Numbered from the stretch's first letter, positions 48,480-57,094 are shown. The stretch is DNA of 64,000 nucleotides from Noviherbaspirillum cavernae (GCF_003590875.1 NZ_QYUN01000002.1:2232001-2296000); one strand, 5' to 3'. Made by a program: numbers and translations. Notes: generated from the sequence alone by a model not told the origin.

Positions 48480-49715
48480 TCACCCTCCCTTGTGCAGCGC
48501 CGCCCTGCCCAGATCCCACACCGGCAGGAACACGCCGAGCGCCAGTATCAGCACCAGCACGGCGAGGAAGACGATGAGGATCGGCTCGATCCGTGCCGAC
48601 AGGGTTCTCAGTTCGTAATCCACTTCGCGCTCGTACATTTCCGCGATTTCATCCATCAGCGTGTCGAGTTCGCCGGTTTCCTCGCCGACGGCGACCATTT
48701 GCAGCACGATGGGCGTGAAGACGCCGGCTGTCACGGCGGTGCGCAGAATACTTTCGCCGCGCTCGACGCCATCGCGCATCTGCTCGATGCGGCTCGAAAT
48801 GTACGCATTGTCGGTCGTCATCGCGACTACGGTGAGGCCTTGCACGATGGGCACACCGCTCTTGCTGGACAGCGCGAAGCTGCGAGCGAAACGCGCCAGC
48901 GTCGCTTTCAGGACGATCCTGCCGGCAATCGGAATCCCGAGCTTGGCCTTGTCCCAGAGATATCTGCCTTTCGTCGTGCCTGTGTACATGCGGAAGCCGA
49001 TGACGGCACTGGCGGCGACGGCCAGGATGACCGGCCAGTACTGCGTCGTGAAGTTGGACGTGCCGATCAGGATGCGCGTCATCAGCGGCAGTTCGGCCTT
49101 GAAGCTGGTGAATACCTTGGTGAATTGCGGAATCACCAGCATGTTGATCACGGCAATCGCAATGACCATCGTCGCCAGCACGAAGCCCGGATAGCGCAAT
49201 GCGGTGCGCACCCGCTGGCGCATCTCGCGCTCGAATTCGAGATAGTTGAACAGGCGCAGGAACACCTCCTCCAGCCGTCCCGTCATTTCGCCGACGCGCA
49301 CCATGCTGATGTAGAAGCTGGAGAACACGTCGGAATGGCGGCGCATCGCCGCCGACAGCTCGCGCCCCGCATCGAGCGCGTCGCGCAGTTCCTTCAGCAC
49401 GCGCGCGAATGTCTTGTTGTCCGTCGACTCCTGCAAGCCGGCCAGTCCGCGCATGATCGGCACGCCGGCCTTGAGCAGGGTGTACATCTGCCGGCTGAAC
49501 AGCTGTACATCGATCGGCAGCACGCGCCGCTCCGTCAGCCGGGTCCACCAGTTGTCGGCCGCGTCGACGGAACGCTTCGAGGTGACGACGATTTCGAGCG
49601 GGGTCATGCCGGTCTTGAACAGTTGATCGGCGACCGCGCCGCTGTCGGCCCCTTCGATGACGCCTTTCAGCAGTTCGCCGCGGGCGTTGCGGGCTTTGTA
49701 GGAAAAGACTGGCAC
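48480..49715 (-). CDS. mshG: MSHA biogenesis platform protein MshG (GspF/PilC-like)
   Basis: The 411-residue inner-membrane protein starts MPVFSYKARNARGELLKGVI. It has two T2SSF domains (about 70-195 and 275-395), each with the conserved REL/GE-type core (VGEMTGRLEEVFLRL; VGEETGELDTLMDEIAEMYE), and three membrane helices. It is the base on which MshE turns. It follows mshE by 93 bp; mshF is not present between it and the pilins. Confidence 0.94.
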   Translation of the reverse strand: MPVFSYKARNARGELLKGVIEGADSGAVADQLFKTGMTPLEIVVTSKRSVDAADNWWTRLTERRVLPIDVQLFSRQMYTLLKAGVPIMRGLAGLQESTDNKTFARVLKELRDALDAGRELSAAMRRHSDVFSSFYISMVRVGEMTGRLEEVFLRLFNYLEFEREMRQRVRTALRYPGFVLATMVIAIAVINMLVIPQFTKVFTSFKAELPLMTRILIGTSNFTTQYWPVILAVAASAVIGFRMYTGTTKGRYLWDKAKLGIPIAGRIVLKATLARFARSFALSSKSGVPIVQGLTVVAMTTDNAYISSRIEQMRDGVERGESILRTAVTAGVFTPIVLQMVAVGEETGELDTLMDEIAEMYEREVDYELRTLSARIEPILIVFLAVLVLILALGVFLPVWDLGRAALHKGG

Positions 49716-49808
49716 TGGGTTTCCTGATCGTCAGACTCTCTCTGCGCTTGCGCACAAGAGAGTAAGTAAGTTCCTGATTTGCTCTTGAAGCAACCGCATG
49801 CGCGGCGG

Positions 49809-51512
49809 CTATTTCTCGAACTGATGACTGACACGCATCGCTTCCGCCGCCGTTGTCTTGCCGGACACGGCAAGCGACACCGCATGACGGCGCAGGGTCT
49901 GCCCGCCCATCTGCGCGGTCGCGACCTTGAGAAAGCGCGCCGGGTCCTGATGGTTGGCGGCTTCGGCCACCTCTTCCGTCATTTCCAGCATTTCGTACAC
50001 GCCGGTGCGTCCGCGATAACCGGTGCCGTTGCAATGCGAGCAGCCGCGTCCGTGGAAGTAGCGGCGCTCCGTCACCGTCTCGCCCAGTTCCGCCTTCAGC
50101 CACTCCTGCTCGTTCGGCTGCAAGGTATGCGGCTCGGTGCAGCTTTCGCAAATCAGCCGCACCAGCCGTTGCGCCAGTACCGCCTGCAAGGACGAGGCGA
50201 TCATGTAGCTGGGCACGCCCATGTCGAGCAAGCGGATCGGCGTGCTGGCCGCATCGTTCGTGTGCAGCGTGGATAACACCATGTGGCCGGTAAGCGCGGC
50301 GCGCATGCCGATCTGCGCGGTTTCCTGATCGCGCATTTCCCCCACCAGCACGACGTCCGGGTCCTGGCGCAACGCGGAGCGCAGCACACGCGCAAAGCTC
50401 AGCTCGATTTTTTCATTGACCTGCACCTGGTTGATGCCGGGCAGGCGGTACTCGACCGGGTCTTCGATCGTGATCAGCTTGTTTGCGGTGGCGTTCAGCT
50501 CGGCCAGCGCGCCGTACAGTGTGGTGGTCTTGCCGCTGCCGGTCGGGCCCGTCACCAGCACGAGGCCGTTGGGACGCTGGAGAATTGCGCGAAACTTCTG
50601 CACCATCGCGGGCGGCATGCCGATCGAGTCCAGATTGAGAATGCCGCCGCTCTGATTCAGCAAACGCATGACGACCGATTCGCCGAACTGGGTCGGCATG
50701 GTGGAGATACGCACATCGATCTGCTGTTGCTGCACCTGCATGGCAAAACGGCCATCCTGCGGCAGGCGCTTCTCGGAGATATCAAGGCCGGACATCAGCT
50801 TCAGGCGCAGCGCCAGCGCCTGTGCAATCTTGCTGTCCGCTTCGGTTTGCATGTGCAGGATGCCATCGATACGGAAGCGGATCTGCACGCGCGTTTCCTG
50901 CGGCTCGATATGAATGTCGGAAGCCCTTACCCGCGTCGCATCGTCGAACACCGATTGCAGGAGCTTGACGACCGGTGCCTCGTCCAGCCCGGGCGCGCCG
51001 CCAAGCGCGCCGAAATCGACGTAGGCGTCGCCCAGATCCTGTTCCAGCTCGCGCGCGAAATCGGTGATCTCGTCGGTGCGGCGATAGACGCGATCGATCG
51101 TCTGGAGCAGTTCCCCTTCGTTGACCATCGCCAGTTCGATCCGCCGCTTCACCACGCGGGAAATCTCGTCGTAGGCAAACAGGTCGGTCGGATCGGACAT
51201 GCCGATCAGCAGCGCGCCATTCTTTTCTTCCAGCGCAATGGCGCGGAAGCGGCGCGCCTGTGCTTCCGGCAGCAGGCGCACGAGGTCCGGGTTGACGCTG
51301 TAAAACTTGAGGGTGATGTAGGGGATGCTTAACTGCTTGGCAAGAGCAGCGGAAACCTGCTCTTCGGTGACAAAGCCGTTCTCGATGCAGATCCGTCCCA
51401 GCTTGCGCCCGGAACGTTTCTGGTCGTCGAGGGCAAATTGCAGCTGCGCTTCAGAAAGCCATTTTTGCTGCACCAAAATCTGACCCAGACGAACCTTTTC
51501 CGGTCGTGCCAT
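49809..51512 (-). CDS. mshE: MSHA pilus extension ATPase MshE with c-di-GMP-binding N-terminus
   Basis: The 567-residue secretion ATPase has Walker A at 322-330 (GPTGSGKTT) and Walker B/Asp box LRQDPDVVLVGEMRD. The His box is STLHTND, and a CxxC...CxxC zinc site (CESC and CSHC) follows. The N-terminus has the MshEN double motif: RLG at 8-10, L24, L28, Q31, then LG at 38-39, V53, L57. In Vibrio MshE this binds c-di-GMP. AAGGA precedes ATG 51512. A degenerate copy of its promoter and first 24 codons lies about 2 kb upstream. Confidence 0.95.
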   Translation of the reverse strand: MARPEKVRLGQILVQQKWLSEAQLQFALDDQKRSGRKLGRICIENGFVTEEQVSAALAKQLSIPYITLKFYSVNPDLVRLLPEAQARRFRAIALEEKNGALLIGMSDPTDLFAYDEISRVVKRRIELAMVNEGELLQTIDRVYRRTDEITDFARELEQDLGDAYVDFGALGGAPGLDEAPVVKLLQSVFDDATRVRASDIHIEPQETRVQIRFRIDGILHMQTEADSKIAQALALRLKLMSGLDISEKRLPQDGRFAMQVQQQQIDVRISTMPTQFGESVVMRLLNQSGGILNLDSIGMPPAMVQKFRAILQRPNGLVLVTGPTGSGKTTTLYGALAELNATANKLITIEDPVEYRLPGINQVQVNEKIELSFARVLRSALRQDPDVVLVGEMRDQETAQIGMRAALTGHMVLSTLHTNDAASTPIRLLDMGVPSYMIASSLQAVLAQRLVRLICESCTEPHTLQPNEQEWLKAELGETVTERRYFHGRGCSHCNGTGYRGRTGVYEMLEMTEEVAEAANHQDPARFLKVATAQMGGQTLRRHAVSLAVSGKTTAAEAMRVSHQFEK

Positions 51513-51610
51513 AAAGAAAATCCTTGCTTGGGAAAATTCACAAGCCTACTTTATGCCACAATTTCTTTCCTCGGAGAATCGTTTGCCGGAGGATTTCCGG
51601 CACCGCGTTG
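51500..51610. repeat. Direct repeat copy A: mshE start codon region and upstream sequence
   Basis: This block, from the first mshE codons to about 100 bp upstream, recurs at 53467-53580 with several long matching runs (CCGGTCGTGCCAT, AAAATTCACAAG, TTTATGCCACA, AGAATCGTTT, GCGTTGCA). Identity is roughly three quarters by eye. Confidence 0.85.
51544..51558 (-). promoter_or_regulatory. Sigma-54-like -24/-12 site before mshE
   Basis: TGGCATAAAGTAGGCT on the minus strand has GG and GC ten bases apart, the invariant spacing for sigma-54, though the -12 box is weak. It lies about 32 bp before the ATG. In repeat copy B the spacing is disturbed. Confidence 0.35.
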
Positions 51611-51644
51611 CATGAAAGCCGAGACTGCTCAAACGCGAATCATC

Positions 51645-53363
51645 TCAGGAGGTGCATGACGCCGGTTCGGCCAGCGACTTTTTCTCTGCCTTGCCGGCAT
51701 TCTTGTCGATCAAGTCGATCCGCACCTTCGCCGTCGGAAACCCGAGCGTTGCACTGGTCGAATAAGCCAGTCTGGCGCGACCGACACAGCCGCGGCGTTC
51801 AAACGCCAGCCCACGCGCGAACTGAATTGCGCCGTCCTTCTTGTTCAGCGCGAATGCGCGGTTGAAATCGTCTTCCGCCTTCACAAATTCATTCAACCAA
51901 TAGTGCACGACGCCGCGATGGTAGAAATAATGCGCCGCCGGCCGCAACGCCGCCGCGCGCGAGAAATCGTCATAGGCTTCGTTGAACTTTTTTGCCTTCA
52001 GATAGCGCAAGCCACGGTTGTAGTAGATGCGGTCTGCCCCCGGCACCGTTTCCGATTCGAGCTTGAGCGCCGCATCGTTCCATGCGGAGTACTCGGAACG
52101 GAGGCTCGCGAGGCGATCATGCGACAAGGCGAAAAAGAGCGCCAATATCGGGATCGCCCCGCCCACGATCCAGCGTCGCGGCAGCGCGCAGCCAAGCGCG
52201 ACGAGCATCATGATGTAACCCGGAGCCCACAGATAGCTGCGATAGAGGACGAACGGTTCCTGAATCCGCACCGACACCAGTTCGGTGAGATACAGGAGCC
52301 AGCAGTACAGCAAGCCGCATCCGAACAGCGCCGCCAGGCCGCGCCGGCGCAGCAGGTACAGACCTGCCACGGGGCTTGCGATGAACAGGATAGCCTTCGG
52401 GAAGAGCAGCGACGAATTCCACAGACGCGTGAAGTCGATCCGCATGTCGAGGGACATCGACTGCACGGTCGGCACGATCCAGTAGCTGAAATAGTCAAAG
52501 AAGAAACCGGCCTGCAGCAGGCTGCTGACCATCCAGGGGCCGCGCGGCTGTTCGAACAGCGGGATGCCGCGAATCTGCCCGGAAATCGCATCGAAGGCCG
52601 GCTCGTACACGCTGCCGACCGTATTCCTCGCTGCGTATAACGCAATGACGGCAGCAGGAATGCACAGCAGCAGGTACAAGCCGATCCGTTTTGCACTCGA
52701 ACGCAGGTCCGCGACATAGAGCGTCGTCAGCATCACCACCGCTGCCGGCAGCATGATGGCGTGTTCCTTCGAGAAAACTGCTGCGGAAAAGAACAGCGCA
52801 GCGACAACGATATCGGCAGTGCGGTTTTCGGCAAAGGCGCGGCGGTAATACCACAGGGACAACAGCGAAAACAGCGTCGCGAAGAGGATGGTGCGCTGGG
52901 CCAGGTAGCCTGCGCCGTAGACCGCCACCGGATTGAGGACGAACCAGAGCGCGCCGATGAAGGCGACTATCCGCGCCTGCATGGGCAACTGTGCGGGCGA
53001 TTGTTCGGACGATTGTGTGGCTGAATACGCGGGCGCTTGCGCGGGAGACTGCAATGCCTGGCGCAGCAAGGCTTCCAGCAAGACGAACAGCATCCATGCA
53101 CACAGCACATGCAGGATCAGGTTGACGATCCGGTTGGCCTCGACGCCACCGAACGCCAGTTGGATTTCGGCCAGCGTAAAGTAGGGAAAGGTGCGCGGAC
53201 GGAAACTGAAAGGCGTTTGCACAAAATCCGCGAGCGCCTTTTTGGCAAAGACCACGTGATCATCGAACAGGATCACATTGTGCAGGAACGGGAGGTACAG
53301 CAGCGCCGCGAGTAGCGCGATGACCAACGCCCCCGCGCCGAGAGACAGAAGCTGCTTTTTCAT
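51645..53363 (-). CDS. Multi-pass membrane protein with C-terminal TPRs, GT-C glycosyltransferase-like
   Basis: ATG 53363 gives 572 residues and overlaps the stop of a short ORF (ATGA). About ten membrane helices fill residues 5-430. The first external loop carries FDDHVVF near residue 34, the acidic loop expected of GT-C transferases. Next come RPRTFPYFTLAEIQLAFGG and NLILHVLCAWMLF, as in TMTC/ArnT-like proteins. Residues about 455-555 hold TPRs (YYNRGLRYLKAKKFNEAYDD; YHRGVVHYWLNEFVKAEDDF). As the gene heads the pilus locus, pilin or adhesin glycosylation is a plausible job, but not shown. Confidence 0.65.
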   Translation of the reverse strand: MKKQLLSLGAGALVIALLAALLYLPFLHNVILFDDHVVFAKKALADFVQTPFSFRPRTFPYFTLAEIQLAFGGVEANRIVNLILHVLCAWMLFVLLEALLRQALQSPAQAPAYSATQSSEQSPAQLPMQARIVAFIGALWFVLNPVAVYGAGYLAQRTILFATLFSLLSLWYYRRAFAENRTADIVVAALFFSAAVFSKEHAIMLPAAVVMLTTLYVADLRSSAKRIGLYLLLCIPAAVIALYAARNTVGSVYEPAFDAISGQIRGIPLFEQPRGPWMVSSLLQAGFFFDYFSYWIVPTVQSMSLDMRIDFTRLWNSSLLFPKAILFIASPVAGLYLLRRRGLAALFGCGLLYCWLLYLTELVSVRIQEPFVLYRSYLWAPGYIMMLVALGCALPRRWIVGGAIPILALFFALSHDRLASLRSEYSAWNDAALKLESETVPGADRIYYNRGLRYLKAKKFNEAYDDFSRAAALRPAAHYFYHRGVVHYWLNEFVKAEDDFNRAFALNKKDGAIQFARGLAFERRGCVGRARLAYSTSATLGFPTAKVRIDLIDKNAGKAEKKSLAEPASCTS

Positions 53364-53479
53364 GCCTGTCCCCCGCCCCGCATCCATTCTTGTTGTTGCC
53401 CGTTCTTCAACGAGGCTCTGGACCGCCACACCCCTTGCACGAAAGTCTGCGTCGGGAAACCGTTCTCCGGTCGTGCCAT
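53360..53479 (-). pseudogene. 39-codon ORF from a decayed duplicate of the mshE 5' end
   Basis: ATG 53479 has a strong AAGGAG seven bases upstream and opens a frame of 39 codons. Its first 24 residues match MshE at 12 positions (MARPE, then Q11, V14, Q15, W18, S20, A22, L24); after that similarity stops. The RLG c-di-GMP motif is lost. Its TGA overlaps the ATG of the GT-C-like gene, so it may work as a translational leader. Confidence 0.7.
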
Positions 53480-53580
53480 GCTGTGGCTCCTTGCCTCGAA
53501 AAATTCACAAGGCTCCTTTATGCCACATTTCCTTGCCACGCAGAATCGTTTTCACGCCGAACCGGTGGCTCGGCGTTGCA
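53467..53580. repeat. Direct repeat copy B: duplicated mshE upstream region
   Basis: It is the counterpart of 51500-51610 in the same orientation. It covers the start codon region, a better ribosome site than copy A, and about 100 bp upstream, ending next to the stop of the Cys/Met PLP gene. Confidence 0.85.
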
Positions 53581-53581
53581 G

Positions 53582-54823
53582 TCACGCATCCAGTGCCTGC
53601 CTGAAGTCTTCCACCAAATCGACGGTATCTTCGATGCCGATGGAAACGCGAATCAAGGATTCGGCAATGCCCATGCTTGCACGACGTTCCGGCCCCATTT
53701 CGTAAAAAATGGTGTGCGCGACGGGAATGACGAGCGTACGCGTGTCGCCGAGATTGCTGGCGGGCACGGCCAGCTTCAATCTGTTCAAGTAATCGAAACA
53801 GTCGATACCCTCTTTCAGTTCGAAACTGAGCAGACTTCCATAGCCACTGAACAATTCGGCCGCAACGGCGTGCTGCGGATGGGCAGCAAGGCCTGGATAA
53901 TGCACGGCAGCCACGCGCTTGTCGGCCGCCAGCATGTTCGCCACCGCGAGGGCGTTGGCGCATTCGCGCTCCATGCGCAGCGCCATGGTTTCGGCTCCTA
54001 CCGCGATATGGTGGGCCGCTTCCGGTCCCAGCGATCCGCCGAAATCGCGCAAGGCCTTGGCGCGAATCTGCGTCATGCCCCATTGCGTCGGCGCAGCGCG
54101 TTTGTAGTTATCGAAGATATTCGGGAATCGTGTCCAGTCGTACATGCCGGTATCGGTGAGGCTGCCGCCCAGTGCGTTGCCGTGCCCCGCAATCGACTTG
54201 GTCAATGAGTTGATCACCAACCCGGCATCCACCGCCCTGGGGCGGAACAGATAGGGCGAGGTCATCGTGTTGTCGACAACGTACAGAATGCCCCGCTCAC
54301 GACACAATTGACCGATGCGCTTGAGGTCGGCGACCTGGGTACGCGGATTGGCAATCGTCTCCACAAACACCAGCCGCGTTGCCGGCGTCAGCGCGGCTTC
54401 CACGTTGCTGACATCGGTTGCATCAACGAAGGACACATCAACGCCCTGCCCTGCCACGGTCTGCCACAGGCTGTTCGTGTTCCCGAACAGGAAAGACGAG
54501 GACACGACATGATCACCGGCACGCAACAGAGCTTGCACCACCGCACCGATGGCAGCCATCCCGGTCGAGAAGCAGATGGTGGAAAGGCCATCCTCCATCT
54601 TCGTGATCTTGTCTTCCAGTGCCGCGACGGTGGGATTGCCTTGGCGGCCATAGCGGTATCCCGGCTGCTTGCCCTGGAACACGGAGGCCAGCTCCCGCGC
54701 ATCGCGGTAGCCGTATGTGACGGAGGTATGAATGGGCTTGTGCAGCGAGCCGTGTTCGATCGGCTTTTGGCGGTCGCTGTGAAGAATCGTCGTGGTGAAA
54801 CCGTATTTTTGATGTTCGCTCAT
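53582..54823 (-). CDS. Cys/Met-metabolism PLP-dependent enzyme (cystathionine gamma-synthase family)
   Basis: The 413-residue fold-type I PLP enzyme carries the PLP Lys209 in INSLTKSIAGHGNALGG. The phosphate-binding YRYGRQGNPT is at 57-66 and the ring-stacking segment ETIANPRTQVAD near 155. It belongs with O-acyl-homoserine sulfhydrylases, cystathionine gamma-synthases and methionine gamma-lyases; the exact reaction is unclear. In this family of genomes a metZ-type gene is often next to purF. The leader has a promoter and an attenuator-like structure, consistent with control by sulfur amino acid supply. Confidence 0.88.
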   Translation of the reverse strand: MSEHQKYGFTTTILHSDRQKPIEHGSLHKPIHTSVTYGYRDARELASVFQGKQPGYRYGRQGNPTVAALEDKITKMEDGLSTICFSTGMAAIGAVVQALLRAGDHVVSSSFLFGNTNSLWQTVAGQGVDVSFVDATDVSNVEAALTPATRLVFVETIANPRTQVADLKRIGQLCRERGILYVVDNTMTSPYLFRPRAVDAGLVINSLTKSIAGHGNALGGSLTDTGMYDWTRFPNIFDNYKRAAPTQWGMTQIRAKALRDFGGSLGPEAAHHIAVGAETMALRMERECANALAVANMLAADKRVAAVHYPGLAAHPQHAVAAELFSGYGSLLSFELKEGIDCFDYLNRLKLAVPASNLGDTRTLVIPVAHTIFYEMGPERRASMGIAESLIRVSIGIEDTVDLVEDFRQALDA

Positions 54824-54891
54824 GATAATAAAAAACCCGTTTTGCTCGCGCTAAAACGGGTTGAGAAAATTGTCGGCCCTTTTAGCAGCAT
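54820..54891 (-). CDS. Small upstream ORF in the leader of the Cys/Met PLP gene (23 residues, uncertain)
   Basis: ATG 54891 opens a frame (MLLKGPTIFSTRFSASKTGF, then LLS) that passes through both arms of the terminator. It ends TGA overlapping the downstream ATG. No well-placed Shine-Dalgarno is seen, and no Met or Cys codons follow the first. Translation of it would open the hairpin. Confidence 0.25.
   Translation of the reverse strand: MLLKGPTIFSTRFSASKTGFLLS
54830..54886 (-). promoter_or_regulatory. Attenuator-like terminator/antiterminator before the Cys/Met PLP gene
   Basis: A terminator (AACCCGTTTT at 54862-54853 with AAAACGGGTT at 54843-54834, then six T) ends 7 bp before the gene's ATG. 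Upstream GCTAAAAGGG (54886-54877) can pair instead with CCCGTTTTAGC (54860-54850) with one bulge, which excludes the terminator. Known SAM or SAH riboswitch cores were not recognised. Confidence 0.65.
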
Positions 54892-54947
54892 TTGTTTGGG
54901 AAACAGCTCCCCGCGCCCGCAAGCAGAAGCAAATCGGCGCGAAAGCT

Positions 54948-54975
54948 ATCGTATCGCAAAACCTGCGTTTGACAA
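54948..54975 (-). promoter_or_regulatory. Sigma-70-type promoter of the Cys/Met PLP gene leader
   Basis: TTGTCA (54975-54970) and TACGAT (54953-54948) are 16 bp apart on the minus strand. Transcription would start near 54941, giving a leader of about 118 nt. Confidence 0.6.
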
Positions 54976-54998
54976 ATTGAAAAGCGTTCCCGTGAAAT

Positions 54999-55036
54999 GA
55001 AAAACCCGTTTCCATCATTGCCGGAAACGGGTCTTT
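54999..55036 (-). terminator. Intrinsic terminator of purF
   Basis: A perfect 10-bp stem (ACCCGTTTCC / GGAAACGGGT) with a nine-base loop is followed on the minus strand by T5. It lies about 20 bp past the purF stop. Confidence 0.92.
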
Positions 55037-55052
55037 TGATTCGGCAATTCGC

Positions 55053-56570
55053 TCAGTCGATTTGCGCCAGATTCAGGTTGAGTTGCGAACGGACAGCATC
55101 TTCATTCTCCGGCGTCGGATTGTTCCGCGCGAATTCGATACGATCGAGATAATCGCGCGAAATATCGCCCGTCACATAGATGCCGTCAAAGCACGATGCC
55201 TCAAAGTCTTTCAATGCCGGATTGAAATCGGAAATCGAGCGCTTCAACGCGTCGATATCCTGATACACCAGCGCATCCGCCGTGATCTCGCGGCACACCT
55301 CTTCTTCGGTGCGGCCATACGCAATCAGCTCGTTGCGAGTCGGCATGTCGATGCCGTACACGTTCGGAAATTTCACCGGCGGCGCGGCCGAGGCGAAGAT
55401 CACTTTCTTCGCACCGGAATCTCTCGCCATCTGCACGATTTCGCGGCTGGTCGTGCCGCGCACGATCGAATCGTCCACCAGCAGCACGCTTTTGCCCTTG
55501 AATTCGCTGCCGATCGCATTGAGCTTTTGACGCACCGATTTCCTGCGCTGCGCCTGACCGGGCATGATGAATGTGCGGCCAATGTAACGATTCTTGATAA
55601 AGCCTTCCCGATACGACAGGTTCAGTTTCAATGCCAGCTCCATCGCAGCAGGACGCGAGGAATCGGGAATCGGCATGACCACATCGATGTCGCCCGTGGA
55701 AAATTGGCGCTTGATTTTCTCTGCCAGATACTCACCCATTTTCATGCGGGACTGATACACGGACGCGCCGTCGATGATCGAATCCGGACGTGCGAGATAG
55801 ACGTATTCAAAGGCGCAGGGATTCAATACAGGATTGTCCGCACACTGCTGGTTGTAGAGCTTGCCTTCGAGGTCGATGAAAATCGCTTCGCCCGGGATCA
55901 CATCACGCAGGAAGCGGAAGCCCAGACCTTCGAGCGCCACCGATTCGCTGGCGAGCATGTATTCAGTGCCATTCTCTGTTTCGTTGAACCCGATGCATAA
56001 CGGACGGATGCCGAACGGATCGCGGAATGCCAGCAAGCCGTAACCGGCGATTTGCGCCACCACCGCATACGAACCGCGCACGCGCTTGTGCAACACCGAC
56101 ACCGCCTTGAACAAGGCCGAAGGGTCGAGCGAATAGCCGCTTGTGGCTTGCTGAACTTCATGCGCCAGCACGTTCAGCAGCACTTCGGAATCGGATGCGG
56201 TATTGATGTGGCGGCGATCGTTCTTGAACATCTCGATCTTGAGTTGTTCCCAATTCGTCAGGTTGCCGTTGTGAGCGAGAATGATGCCGAACGGCGCATT
56301 CACGTAAAACGGCTGCGCCTCTTCCGCGCTGGATGAACCGGCCGTCGGATAACGCACCTGGCCGATACCGGCATTACCAGGCAACGAGCGCATGTTGCGG
56401 GTACGGAATACATCGCGCACCAGTCCGTTCGCCTTGTACATGGAGAACGTGTTGCCATGATTGGTTGCAATACCCGCAGCGTCCTGACCGCGATGTTGCA
56501 GCAACAGCAACGCGTCATAGATCAACTGATTGACGGGACCGTGAGAGACGACGCCAACAATGCCACACAT
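55053..56570 (-). CDS. purF: Amidophosphoribosyltransferase
   Basis: First committed step of purine synthesis: PRPP plus glutamine to phosphoribosylamine. It has 505 residues. The N-terminal Ntn glutaminase exposes Cys2 after Met removal ([20 protein letters not shown]). The PRPP-binding loop [18 protein letters not shown] is near residue 365. It lies 24 bp after cvpA, the partner order seen in E. coli. Confidence 0.98.
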   Translation of the reverse strand: MCGIVGVVSHGPVNQLIYDALLLLQHRGQDAAGIATNHGNTFSMYKANGLVRDVFRTRNMRSLPGNAGIGQVRYPTAGSSSAEEAQPFYVNAPFGIILAHNGNLTNWEQLKIEMFKNDRRHINTASDSEVLLNVLAHEVQQATSGYSLDPSALFKAVSVLHKRVRGSYAVVAQIAGYGLLAFRDPFGIRPLCIGFNETENGTEYMLASESVALEGLGFRFLRDVIPGEAIFIDLEGKLYNQQCADNPVLNPCAFEYVYLARPDSIIDGASVYQSRMKMGEYLAEKIKRQFSTGDIDVVMPIPDSSRPAAMELALKLNLSYREGFIKNRYIGRTFIMPGQAQRRKSVRQKLNAIGSEFKGKSVLLVDDSIVRGTTSREIVQMARDSGAKKVIFASAAPPVKFPNVYGIDMPTRNELIAYGRTEEEVCREITADALVYQDIDALKRSISDFNPALKDFEASCFDGIYVTGDISRDYLDRIEFARNNPTPENEDAVRSQLNLNLAQID

Positions 56571-56594
56571 GGTGGACTCCTCAACTAAGACAAT

Positions 56595-57083
56595 TCAAAA
56601 ACGTACATGCCGCGCAAAATCGCCCGGCAGAAATGGTTTGGCAGTAAGCGCTGCAGTTTCCGCCAGCGGGCTCAACAAGGCATCCTTCCAAAAGGATTGC
56701 TGTGGAATCGCGGTCATTCCGCATATCAGAACCATGGCCAGCACGATCACCATGCCGCGCGCCAATCCGAACAATCCGCCCAAGCCGCGATCGGCTACTG
56801 TCAGCCCGCCGGCCTTGACCAGCGCATCGACCGCCATCATCAGCAACGCCATCAGAAGCCTGACTCCGATGAACAGTGCGATGAATGCAACGATCAGCCG
56901 TGTCGTGCCGCCGGGAATCATGTCTGGCAACAGCTTTGCCAGACTTTCGCTATACGCGTTGGCCACCACAAAAGAAACGACCCAGCTCAATAGTGACAAT
57001 ATTTCCTTCACCAAGCCGCGCAAGGTGCTGATCACGATCGAGCAGATCAGCACAAACAGCACCAGATAATCAAATATCGTCAC
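56595..57083 (-). CDS. cvpA: CvpA family membrane protein
   Basis: The 162-residue protein has four membrane segments. GTG 57083 gives the usual MTIFDYLVLFVLICSIVIST start; a TTG at 57098 overlapping the previous stop is the alternative. The conserved LRGLVKEILSLLSWVVSF and the Gly-rich DRGLGGLFGLARG are present. CvpA is needed for colicin V production in E. coli; its core function is unsettled. Confidence 0.9.
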   Translation of the reverse strand: MTIFDYLVLFVLICSIVISTLRGLVKEILSLLSWVVSFVVANAYSESLAKLLPDMIPGGTTRLIVAFIALFIGVRLLMALLMMAVDALVKAGGLTVADRGLGGLFGLARGMVIVLAMVLICGMTAIPQQSFWKDALLSPLAETAALTAKPFLPGDFARHVRF

Positions 57084-57094
57084 AACGCCGGATT

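Noticed and set aside
48234..49727. Nearly 500-codon plus-strand frame over mshG
   Set aside because: Antisense shadow of the clear GspF-type gene mshG.
48649..50151. 500-codon minus-strand frame spanning the mshG-mshE junction
   Set aside because: It is in a different frame from both genes, Arg/Ala/His-rich, and would overlap two well-supported proteins.
53467..53580. Sigma-54 promoter in repeat copy B
   Set aside because: The GG-to-GC spacing is nine rather than ten and the -12 element is altered, unlike copy A.
54820..54941. SAM-I, SAM-II or SAH riboswitch in the Cys/Met gene leader
   Set aside because: The conserved cores of these classes, as far as I know them, were not found. Only the terminator/antiterminator layout is supported.
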